Source of the DNA: Desulfovibrionaceae bacterium
GTDB taxonomy: Bacteria > Desulfobacterota > Desulfovibrionia > Desulfovibrionales > Desulfovibrionaceae
Length of the DNA stretch: 6,724 bases
Reading direction: 5' to 3'
Assembly (NCBI GenBank): GCA_900770205.1
Contig: CAAGJV010000082.1
Coordinates: 1-6,724 of the forward strand
The notes beneath the pieces are model-generated. The model saw only the letters and a list, made by a program, of their open reading frames with translations, did not search any database and had not been told where the DNA came from. Below, in pieces: positions 1-4,765 of this stretch. Position numbers and translations under genes: made by a program. The stretch's first letter is position 1. Each line of letters opens with the position of its first letter.

Positions 1-48
1 AGGCGCAGTGTACGGCAGGTATCGCGAAGGAAAATCAGCGATAATCAA
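1..48 (-). CDS. Possible 5' end of a further minus-strand gene (partial, uncertain)
   Basis: Downstream of the membrane-protein gene the minus strand stays open in one frame to the window edge. From a possible TTG at 48-46 it reads LIIADFPSRYLPYTAP, using codons (CTT, GAT, TTT, CCT) like those of the confident genes here. The same frame is open further upstream, to about position 150, with no ATG in reach. A poor SD-like AGAGG sits only one base before the TTG, so the start is unresolved. No hairpin terminator separates it from the upstream gene, which would fit a third operon member. The complementary plus-strand frame is also open and ends at a TAG at 122-124, so a convergent gene end is an alternative. 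I do not recognise the protein. Confidence 0.22.
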   Translation of the reverse strand, partial: MIIADFPSRYLPYTAP

Positions 49-115
49 GCCTCTGGGAGAAAGATTTCCTGCTTTTCCAGTATCTGGCGGGGCCGTTTTT
101 CCTGTTTTCTGCGCC

Positions 116-913
116 TTAGCATAGCCACCTGCGGCTTTGGGGCAGAACAAGGCACAGAGACGTAGAAAGCATGAGCAGAACAAGGCAGAGAATGAGCGCG
201 AGTTCCATGCCGTTTGCCCCGGGAATGGCGCGAAACACAGTATGGAGGAATGCAAGGCAGCATCCTCCCCAGGCAGGGACAAAGCCGGCATGGCCGCAAT
301 GGGAAAGAACATGGCGCAGGGCGTAGAATTGCCAGAGTGTTCCCAGAAAGGCGGCGCCGCTTCCAGGCCAGAAGAGAGATACCCCTGCCGTGTCGGGCAG
401 AAAGGGGCAGATGGCAAGCATAACGAGAAAAAGAAGAGACATGCGGCGGAACAGCCGGATGGAAGGGGGAGCTGCCTGAACAGGAAGGGGGCGGGGAAGA
501 AGCCCGGAGATTATTCTGTAAGAAACATAAAGGACGGGGCAGCAGACGAGAGGGGCCAGCGCCTGCGCGAAGGAGGGAAACATGATTCTGGGCAGCGTGA
601 TGCGAGGGAGCGCAAAGAAAAAGAAGGCAAGAAATGCCAGAAGAAAAAGCGCAAGAGAGAACAGCATGGCACGCGCCGTTTCGCCGATGACCTGCGAAGG
701 CGGGAGGTCTGTCTGCGGCCAGCTGTACAGCGCCGGAGGCAGCATGATGGAAAGCGATGCCATAAGGGAGAACAGAGTCCACCCTGGCTGAGGGGAGATG
801 CAGCTGCCTAAAGAAAGCAGATCCGTACAGACCAAGATAAGCCACATTCCGAAGGGAACAGCAATAAGGCTCACCAGGACAAGAGCGAGAAAAAGGGGAA
901 GATGCGGCATCAT
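116..913 (-). CDS. Hypothetical multi-pass inner-membrane protein
   Basis: I do not recognise this 265-residue protein. It is strongly hydrophobic and Leu/Phe/Ala-rich. Likely membrane segments lie near residues 5-30, 46-64, 84-101, 115-135, 156-172, 178-196, 212-229 and 236-258, so about six to eight spans, with basic loops (RPLP near 141, SIRLFRR near 151-157) that would favour the cytoplasm. It is rich in Cys for a membrane protein (pairs at 124-125 and 218-219, plus C206 and the C-terminal C265), but there is no CxxC or other catalytic motif. Its start ATG (913-911) overlaps the TGA stop of the CBS gene as ATGA, implying translational coupling; a second ATG at 910 is an alternative start. 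The antisense frames are long but highly charged and low in complexity, typical of shadows of a membrane gene. A role as transporter, channel or membrane sensor partnered with the CBS protein is speculation. Confidence 0.72.
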   Translation of the reverse strand: MMPHLPLFLALVLVSLIAVPFGMWLILVCTDLLSLGSCISPQPGWTLFSLMASLSIMLPPALYSWPQTDLPPSQVIGETARAMLFSLALFLLAFLAFFFFALPRITLPRIMFPSFAQALAPLVCCPVLYVSYRIISGLLPRPLPVQAAPPSIRLFRRMSLLFLVMLAICPFLPDTAGVSLFWPGSGAAFLGTLWQFYALRHVLSHCGHAGFVPAWGGCCLAFLHTVFRAIPGANGMELALILCLVLLMLSTSLCLVLPQSRRWLC

Positions 914-1362
914 TCTTCCGAGGCGAGTCTCCTGAGAAGATCCTCCATTCCAACAACGCCAACAAGCCGTCCATCCTGCTGCACAGGGAGCGTGTAGAAG
1001 CGCTGTTCCACCATGAGCGTGGCAATTTCCTCCACCGTGGTGTCCGGGGTGATGGCATGAGGATCGGTGCTCATGATCTCGCCTACTTTGCTTGCGGCCA
1101 TGCGATGAAGTTCCCGGGAGAACTTGCCGGGCATCTGCATGGGGATGGCACCACCGAGAAGGAGAAAGTACCCGGGCGTTTCCAGCTTCTTATCGAGGGA
1201 AATGAGGTCAGACTGAGTGAGAATGCCGATGAGCCTTCCGTCTTCCACCACGGGAAGTCCGTTGAAATGACCGTCCAGCAGAAGTTTTGCGGCATCGCGC
1301 AGGGTAGTTTCGCGGGTGACGGTAACCGGGGTTGTGGTCATGATATCGGCGGCAGTCTTCAT
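910..1362 (-). CDS. CBS domain-pair protein
   Basis: This is a 150-residue protein made of two CBS motifs and little else. CBS1 spans about residues 7-55 (DIMTTTPVTV, then GLPVVEDGRLIGILTQSDL) and CBS2 about 96-148 (EIMSTDPHAITP, then TLPVQQDGRLVGVVGMEDLL). The linker at 60-90 has a hydrophobic stretch (YFLLLGGAIPMQMPGK). Such pairs (Bateman modules) usually bind adenine nucleotides or S-adenosylmethionine and act as energy or ligand sensors; no enzymatic domain is attached. The ATG at 1362 was chosen because an AGGAGGG SD lies at 1376-1370, seven bases upstream, and a good promoter precedes it. A longer in-frame extension to 1566 would run through the promoter and the AT-rich spacer. The stop overlaps the start of the downstream membrane protein, so a regulatory partnership is plausible. 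Ligand and target cannot be read from sequence. Confidence 0.92.
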   Translation of the reverse strand: MKTAADIMTTTPVTVTRETTLRDAAKLLLDGHFNGLPVVEDGRLIGILTQSDLISLDKKLETPGYFLLLGGAIPMQMPGKFSRELHRMAASKVGEIMSTDPHAITPDTTVEEIATLMVEQRFYTLPVQQDGRLVGVVGMEDLLRRLASEE

Positions 1363-1415
1363 AGGTATGCCCTCCTGGGCCAAGGTACGCAGATATTGGG
1401 TTCCTGATAGTGGAG

Positions 1416-1445
1416 ATATTAGAAAGCAAAGAGAAGCAGTGTCAA
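1416..1445 (-). promoter_or_regulatory. Sigma70-type promoter of the CBS protein gene
   Basis: On the minus strand TTGACA (1445-1440) is a perfect -35 hexamer. It is followed after 18 bases by TAATAT (1421-1416), a reasonable -10. Transcription would begin near 1409, giving a leader of roughly 47 bases before the ATG at 1362. The AT-rich tract immediately upstream (1450-1550) could act like an UP element. No operator-like palindrome overlaps it. Confidence 0.62.
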
Positions 1446-1559
1446 GTTTTACGGAGGAAAACAAAAGGGGCAAAAAAATATTTTTTATAAAACTTATTGA
1501 AATAAAAAGTAATATTTTAATGATTCCGAAAAAACTCAAAAAAAGTTTTCTTTTCCCCC

Positions 1560-1620
1560 TTTTCAAGTTGGAAAGTGGAATTATCTATGGCTTGTCATGA
1601 AGGGCAAGGCTCCTGCATGG
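1560..1620 (+). promoter_or_regulatory. Candidate groESL promoter zone (weak)
   Basis: Two weak candidates overlap here. A housekeeping-type pair is TTTTCA (1560-1565), 16 bases, TATCTA (1582-1587); both hexamers are poor matches. A sigma32-like reading is CTTGTC (1591-1596), 15 bases, CCTGCATGG (1612-1620), resembling the heat-shock pattern CTTGAA plus CCCCATnT only loosely. groE operons of proteobacteria are commonly driven by sigma32, which is why the second is worth noting. Neither is decisive, and the start site may lie elsewhere in the AT-rich tract. Confidence 0.3.
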
Positions 1621-1629
1621 CAAGGCTCC
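1603..1629 (+). repeat. 11-base direct repeat in the groE leader
   Basis: GGCAAGGCTCC occurs at 1603-1613 and again, identically, at 1619-1629, separated by TGCAT, so the period is 16 bases. Both copies contain GCTCC, which is complementary to GGAGC at 1670-1674; CTCC within it can also pair with GGAG of the groES SD. It could be a tandem operator half-site pair or an alternative RNA pairing arm; nothing in the sequence alone separates these. Confidence 0.7.
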
Positions 1630-1711
1630 GGGTATATCCTTTCAGTTTTCGGATCATACCGGAAAGGACGGAGCTGACTATCATAATAACAAATTTTTTT
1701 TGGAGGATATG
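1625..1711 (+). promoter_or_regulatory. Candidate structured RNA leader of groES with alternative pairings
   Basis: The right arm 1659-1674 (CCGGAAAGGACGGAGC) is exactly complementary, in three consecutive blocks, to left-side segments CGG (1650-1652), TCCTTTC (1637-1643) and GCTCCG (1625-1630). The blocks are separated by six-base bulges at 1644-1649 and 1631-1636, and the apical loop is ATCATA. In a competing pairing, 1633-1642 (TATATCCTTT) matches 1702-1711 (GGAGGATATG), including the groES SD, with seven Watson-Crick pairs and three G-U pairs. The two states share 1637-1642 and exclude each other. Complementarity is seen directly; a regulatory or thermosensing role is inference, and folding energies were not computed. 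Confidence 0.4.
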
Positions 1712-1715
1712 GGTT

Positions 1716-1997
1716 ATGAAACCCCTGAATGATCGTGTGCTCGTGAAACGTCTTGAATCTGAAGAAAAGACCGCCGGCGGTCTGTTTATTCCCGATGCTG
1801 CCAAGGAAAAGCCTTCCAAGGGCGAAATCGTTGCCTGCGGCCCCGGTAAGCTGAACGACAAGGGTGAACGCGTGGCCATGGAAGTGAAAGTCGGCGATGT
1901 GGTTCTGTTCGCCAAGTATGCCGGAACCGAAATCAAGGTTAACGGCGCCGACCATATCATTATGCGTGAAGAAGATATCCTCGCTATTCTCGACTAA
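1716..1997 (+). CDS. groES: Co-chaperonin GroES (10 kDa)
   Basis: GroES forms the heptameric lid of the GroEL cage and drives the folding cycle in the cytoplasm. The 93-residue product has the usual length and the family signature: N-terminal MKPLNDRVLVKRLESEEKTAGG, then a mobile-loop region (EEKTAGGLFIPDAAKEKP, about 16-33) carrying the hydrophobic triad LFI that docks on GroEL. GEIVACGPG (37-45), VKVGDVVLFAKYAGTEIKV and the closing IMREEDILAIL follow. The ATG at 1716 is chosen because GGAGG at 1702-1706 lies nine bases upstream and the protein matches the family from its first residue; in-frame ATGs further up would translate the leader. groEL follows after a 29-base gap, the usual bicistronic arrangement. 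The preceding T8 run and a complementary segment at 1633-1642 may affect SD access. No odd residues noted. Confidence 0.98.
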   Translation: MKPLNDRVLVKRLESEEKTAGGLFIPDAAKEKPSKGEIVACGPGKLNDKGERVAMEVKVGDVVLFAKYAGTEIKVNGADHIIMREEDILAILD

Positions 1998-2026
1998 CAT
2001 CCTTTATTTTTTCAGGAGAACATATC

Positions 2027-3661
2027 ATGTCTGCTAAAGAGATTCTTTTTGATGCCAAGGCCCGTGAACGCCTGGCCCTTGGTGTGGATAAGCTTGCCAA
2101 TGCCGTGAAGGTCACCCTCGGCCCCAAAGGCCGCAATGTTCTTATTGAAAAGGCTTACGGCGCTCCCGTTATCACCAAAGACGGCGTGACCGTTGCCAAG
2201 GAAATCGAACTGGAAGACAAGTTTGAAAACATGGGCGCCCAGCTCGTGCGCGAAGTGGCTTCCAAAACCAACGATGCTGCCGGCGACGGCACCACCACGG
2301 CAACCGTTCTTGCCCAGGCCATTTACCATGAAGGCGTGAAGCTTGTGGCTGCCGGCCGCAACCCCATGCCCATCAAGCGCGGCATCGATAAGGCCGTGGC
2401 CGCCATTACCGCCGAACTTGGCAATATTGCCAAGCCTACCCGCGACCAGAAGGAAATTGCCCAGGTTGGCACCATTTCCGCCAACTCTGATGAAACCATC
2501 GGCAACATCATTGCCGAGGCCATGAGTAAGGTGGGCAAGGAAGGCGTGATCACCGTGGAAGAAGCCAAGGGCCTGGAAACTACGCTGGAAACCGTGGAAG
2601 GCATGCAGTTCGACCGCGGCTACCTCTCCCCCTATTTTGTGACCGATGCCGAAAAGCTTGTGTGCGACCTTGAGAACCCCTTCATTCTGCTTCAGGAAAA
2701 GAAGATCTCCGGCATGAAGGAAATGCTTCCTGTTCTTGAACAGGTAGCCAAGATGAACCGCCCGCTGCTTATCATTGCTGAAGATGTGGAAGGCGAAGCC
2801 CTGGCTACCCTCGTGGTGAACAAGCTGCGCGGTACTCTTCAGGTGGCCGCCGTCAAGGCTCCCGGCTTTGGCGATCGCCGCAAGGCCATGCTGCAGGATA
2901 TTGCCATTCTTACCGGCGGTACCGTGGCTTCCGAAGAAATGGGTGTTAAGCTTGAAAACTTCACCCTCGCCAACCTCGGCACGGCCAAGCGTGTGCATAT
3001 CGACAAAGACAACACCACCATCGTTGACGGTGCCGGCCAGTCTGCCGACATCAAGGCCCGCGTGGCCCAGATCCGTGCACAGATTGCCGAAGCTACCTCC
3101 GACTACGACCGCGAAAAGCTCCAGGAACGCCTGGCCAAGCTCGTTGGCGGCGTTGCTGTGATCAAGGTGGGCGCTGCTACGGAAACCGAAATGAAGGAAA
3201 AGAAGGATCGCGTTGAAGACGCCCTGAACGCTACCCGCGCCGCTGTGGCTGAAGGTATCGTGCCTGGAGGCGGCACCGCTTATATCCGCTGCCTCGCCGC
3301 TCTCGATGGCATCGAAGCTTCCGAAGAAGAAATGGCCGGCGTGAACATCGTGCGCCGCGCTGTGGAAGAACCTCTGCGCCAGATTGCCGCCAACGCCGGA
3401 TTTGAAGGCTCCGTGGTGGTTGAAAAGGTGCGCGAAGGCAAAGACGGCTTCGGCTTCAACGCTGCTACCGGCGAATACGAAGATCTGCTTGCTGCCGGCA
3501 TCATCGACCCCAAGCAGGTTTCCCGCTTTGCTCTGCAGCATGCCTCTTCCGTGGCAGCTCTCCTGCTGACCACCGAATGCGCCATTGCAGAACTGCCCAA
3601 GCCTGAGCCTGCGGCTCCTGCTGCTCCCGGCATGGGCGGCGGCATGGGCGGCATGTACTAA
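2027..3661 (+). CDS. groEL: Chaperonin GroEL (60 kDa)
   Basis: GroEL is an ATP-driven double-ring chaperonin that folds cytosolic proteins with GroES. The 544-residue product aligns in register with E. coli GroEL. The ATP-site residues are intact: the TLGPKGRNV loop (30-38), D52, D87 in GDGTTTA (86-92), catalytic D398 and the GGG at 414-416. The family signature AAVAEGIVPGGG is at 405-416. Apical substrate and GroES-binding hydrophobics Y199, Y203, F204, L234, L237, L259, V263 and V264 are all conserved. The tail is a short GGM type (PGMGGGMGGMY) with a final Tyr. An AGGAG SD (2014-2018) sits eight bases before the ATG, 29 bases after groES. Codon choice is rich in GCC, GGC, AAG and CTC/CTT, as expected for a highly expressed gene. 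Nothing indicates a divergent or specialised paralogue. Confidence 0.99.
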   Translation: MSAKEILFDAKARERLALGVDKLANAVKVTLGPKGRNVLIEKAYGAPVITKDGVTVAKEIELEDKFENMGAQLVREVASKTNDAAGDGTTTATVLAQAIYHEGVKLVAAGRNPMPIKRGIDKAVAAITAELGNIAKPTRDQKEIAQVGTISANSDETIGNIIAEAMSKVGKEGVITVEEAKGLETTLETVEGMQFDRGYLSPYFVTDAEKLVCDLENPFILLQEKKISGMKEMLPVLEQVAKMNRPLLIIAEDVEGEALATLVVNKLRGTLQVAAVKAPGFGDRRKAMLQDIAILTGGTVASEEMGVKLENFTLANLGTAKRVHIDKDNTTIVDGAGQSADIKARVAQIRAQIAEATSDYDREKLQERLAKLVGGVAVIKVGAATETEMKEKKDRVEDALNATRAAVAEGIVPGGGTAYIRCLAALDGIEASEEEMAGVNIVRRAVEEPLRQIAANAGFEGSVVVEKVREGKDGFGFNAATGEYEDLLAAGIIDPKQVSRFALQHASSVAALLLTTECAIAELPKPEPAAPAAPGMGGGMGGMY

Positions 3662-3670
3662 GAAAAGAAT

Positions 3671-3695
3671 GGCGGAGAGTCTGCTCTCCGCCTTT
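3671..3695 (+). terminator. Hairpin just after groEL (first of two)
   Basis: Nine perfect base pairs, GGCGGAGAG (3671-3679) with CTCTCCGCC (3684-3692), close a TCTG tetraloop nine bases after the groEL stop. Only TTT follows, so on its own it is a weak terminator. It may protect the 3' end of the mRNA from exonucleases or act as a first stop ahead of the stronger hairpin. Confidence 0.65.
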
Positions 3696-3701
3696 GCTGA
3701 C

Positions 3702-3734
3702 AGGGGATCGCTTTCGCGGTCCCCTTATTTTTTT
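3702..3734 (+). terminator. Intrinsic terminator of groESL
   Basis: GGGGATCGC (3703-3711) pairs with GCGGTCCCC (3716-3724) around a TTTC loop, with one G-U pair. A3702-T3725 can extend the stem, and the tail is TTATTTTTTT (3725-3734). This is a textbook rho-independent terminator and marks the end of the groE transcript, separating it from rplU. Confidence 0.92.
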
Positions 3735-3789
3735 CAGCAAGGAAGGCAAAGAGAAGAGCAGCGTTGCAGGAATTATGCCGGAAAAATGC

Positions 3790-3818
3790 TTGCCATGGAG
3801 AAAAAAAAGGTATATGTA
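3790..3818 (+). promoter_or_regulatory. Candidate rplU-rpmA promoter
   Basis: TTGCCA (3790-3795), a 17-base spacer containing A8, and TATGTA (3813-3818) within a TATATGTATAT stretch form the best sigma70-like pair between the groE terminator and rplU. It would give a leader of about 210 bases. An in-phase shift of the -10 by two bases is possible. No stronger candidate was seen nearer the gene. Confidence 0.38.
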
Positions 3819-3871
3819 TATCCTTCGTTTGCCCTTGTAGGGTATCTATGCACTTGCCTGTAATGGAAAAA

Positions 3872-4034
3872 GCTGTCTTTTATGAAAGACACACCTGCAC
3901 CGACCAACGGGAACAGGTCAGCATGCCTGCCAGCATCATTCAGGGGGAGTGCGCCGCGTTGCGGCTTCCGGTTCGCCGGTTTTACCTGTCTATGGGAAGC
4001 AGGCTTAATTTTTGACCCGTTTTTGGAGGTTTTA
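3872..4034 (+). promoter_or_regulatory. Structured leader region upstream of rplU
   Basis: No gene is convincing between 3735 and 4034. Several inverted repeats occur: TGTCTTT/AAAGACA (3874-3880 with 3885-3891, loop TATG), GCCGC/GCGGC (3953-3957 with 3961-3965), and CCGG/CCGG around TTCG (3968-3979). Longer-range pairs are ACAGGT/ACCTGT (3913-3918 with 3984-3989) and GCCTGC/GCAGGC (3925-3930 with 3999-4004). The last two cross, so they exclude each other or form a pseudoknot. Ribosomal-protein operons often carry autoregulatory leaders, and L21 leaders are known in Bacillus-type bacteria, but I cannot match this one to a described motif. The SD GGAGG is at 4025-4029. Confidence 0.35.
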
Positions 4035-4343
4035 ATGTACGCTATTGTTGAAGTACTCGGCAAGCAGTACCGCGTTCAGGAAGGCAGCAAGGTCGTTGTC
4101 GATCTTATGAACGCTGAAAAAGACAGCGAAGTATCTCTCGACCGTGTGCTCATGATCGGTGGTGAAAACACGAAAATCGGCACCCCTGTTGTGGAAGGCG
4201 CCAAGGTGACCGCCAAAGTTGTCGACCATATTCTCGGCGACAAGATTGTGGTGTTCAAGCATAAGCGCCGCAAGGCCGAACGCCGCACCCAGGGCCATCG
4301 TCAGGAATACACCGTTCTTACTGTTACCGGTATTGTTGCCTAA
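4035..4343 (+). CDS. rplU: 50S ribosomal protein L21
   Basis: L21 binds 23S rRNA in the large ribosomal subunit. The 102-residue product has the family's usual length (about 103) and features: the N-terminal MYAIVEVLGKQYRVQEG, the central DRVLMIGG and GTPVVEGAKVTAKVVDH, and the basic rRNA-binding segment KIVVFKHKRRKAERRTQGHRQEYTVLTVTGI near 74-101. The ATG at 4035 is set by GGAGG at 4025-4029, five bases upstream; an open frame to 3882 merely translates the leader. rpmA starts 32 bases after the stop with its own SD, and the rplU-rpmA pairing is nearly universal in bacteria. It is likely transcribed from the candidate promoter near 3790. Nothing unusual in the protein. Confidence 0.98.
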   Translation: MYAIVEVLGKQYRVQEGSKVVVDLMNAEKDSEVSLDRVLMIGGENTKIGTPVVEGAKVTAKVVDHILGDKIVVFKHKRRKAERRTQGHRQEYTVLTVTGIVA

Positions 4344-4375
4344 CGGGCATACCGCTATTTCCAAGGAGTTTCATC

Positions 4376-4651
4376 ATGGCACATAAGAAAGCAGGCGGCA
4401 GCTCCCGCAACGGTCGTGATAGTGAAGGTCAGCGCAGAGGCGTGAAGCGCTTCGGCGGCCAGCATGTTCTTGCCGGCAATATCATTATTCGCCAGCTCGG
4501 CACTGTGGTCTACCCCGGCGCCAATGTCGGCATGGGCCGCGATTATACCCTTTTCGCCAAGTGCGACGGCGTAGTGAAGTTTGAAAAGTTCTTCCGCAAG
4601 CGCCGCGTGCATAAGCGCGTGAGCATCGTACCTGCGGAAGCCGCAGCGTAA
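4376..4651 (+). CDS. rpmA: 50S ribosomal protein L27
   Basis: L27 lies at the peptidyl-transferase centre, where its N-terminal tail reaches toward the A and P site tRNAs. The 91-residue product begins MAHKKAGGSSRNGRDSEGQR, the standard mature-type N-terminus without the cleavable extension seen in Firmicutes. It continues with the conserved RFGGQ, AGNIIIRQLGT, PGANVGMGRDYTLFA and GVVKFEKF segments and ends in a short Ala-rich tail (PAEAAA). SD AAGGAG (4363-4368) is seven bases before the ATG. The last codons overlap a perfect six-pair inverted repeat, CTGCGG/CCGCAG (4632-4637 with 4641-4646), and a T7 run follows the stop shortly after. The strong terminator at 4674 follows. Confidence 0.98.
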   Translation: MAHKKAGGSSRNGRDSEGQRRGVKRFGGQHVLAGNIIIRQLGTVVYPGANVGMGRDYTLFAKCDGVVKFEKFFRKRRVHKRVSIVPAEAAA

Positions 4652-4673
4652 GGCGCTTTTTTTATGAAGTTCC

Positions 4674-4713
4674 GGCGAGGAGGGCTCTGGCTCTTCTCGC
4701 CTTTTATATTTTT
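4674..4713 (+). terminator. Intrinsic terminator after rpmA
   Basis: GGCGAGGAGGGC (4674-4685) pairs with GCTCTTCTCGCC (4690-4701) in twelve pairs, two of them G-U, around a TCTG loop. The T-rich tail is TTTTATATTTTT (4702-4713). The rplU-rpmA transcript probably ends here. A smaller stem around the rpmA stop codon (AGCG/CGCT, 4645-4648 with 4654-4657, then a T run) could add to it. Confidence 0.85.
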
Positions 4714-4765
4714 GGGGAAAATGTGGAACGCCTTTGCCGCAGCGCCCCATGCATGAGGTTATTCT

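Larger units (their letters stand above)
1363..1715. other. Divergent intergenic control region between the CBS gene and groES
   Basis: This 353-base stretch has no convincing gene. Three parts are visible. Positions 1363-1445 hold the minus-strand SD, leader and promoter of the CBS gene. Positions 1446-1575 are very AT-rich, with A and T runs, in strong contrast to the flanking genes. Positions 1576-1715 form the groE leader with an 11-base direct repeat and inverted repeats. I looked for a CIRCE element (TTAGCACTC, nine bases, GAGTGCTAA) and found none, so HrcA control through CIRCE is not supported for this groE copy. Confidence 0.7.

Noticed and set aside
137..811. A 224-codon plus-strand frame and a 337-codon minus-strand frame over the membrane-protein gene
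   Set aside because: The plus frame is extremely charged (Lys/Arg/Glu/Gly), as expected for the antisense of a hydrophobic gene. The minus frame is Ser/Pro/Cys/His-rich with no structure and overlaps the CBS gene out of frame. The hydrophobic frame has the ATGA overlap with the CBS gene.
1538..1560. Short A/T-rich inverted repeat (AAAACT with AGTTTT) as a terminator or operator
   Set aside because: Only six A-T-rich pairs in a low-complexity tract, so chance is the simplest explanation, and no gene ends upstream of it.
1363..1566. N-terminal extension of the CBS protein by 68 residues with a hydrophobic, signal-like segment
   Set aside because: The segment translates the AT-rich spacer and the -35/-10 promoter. 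A strong SD lies directly before the internal ATG at 1362, where CBS homology begins.
1446..1715. CIRCE/HrcA operator upstream of groES
   Set aside because: Searched by eye for TTAGCACTC and GAGTGCTAA or near variants; none present. The inverted repeats found have different sequence and spacing.
1575..1715. Longer groES start at the in-frame ATG at 1575
   Set aside because: The GroES family begins at MKPLNDRV and the strong SD is at 1702-1706; the upstream codons only translate the leader.
2012..3541. A 509-codon minus-strand open frame opposite groEL
   Set aside because: It is an exact antisense shadow of an unmistakable groEL with strong codon bias, which suppresses stops in this frame. 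Its His/Gly/Phe-rich product has no domain logic, and antisense frames opposite heat-shock genes have been misannotated before.
3764..4015. Small plus-strand open frames between groEL and rplU
   Set aside because: No SD, no gene-like codon use or domain. They overlap the candidate promoter and the hairpin-rich leader.
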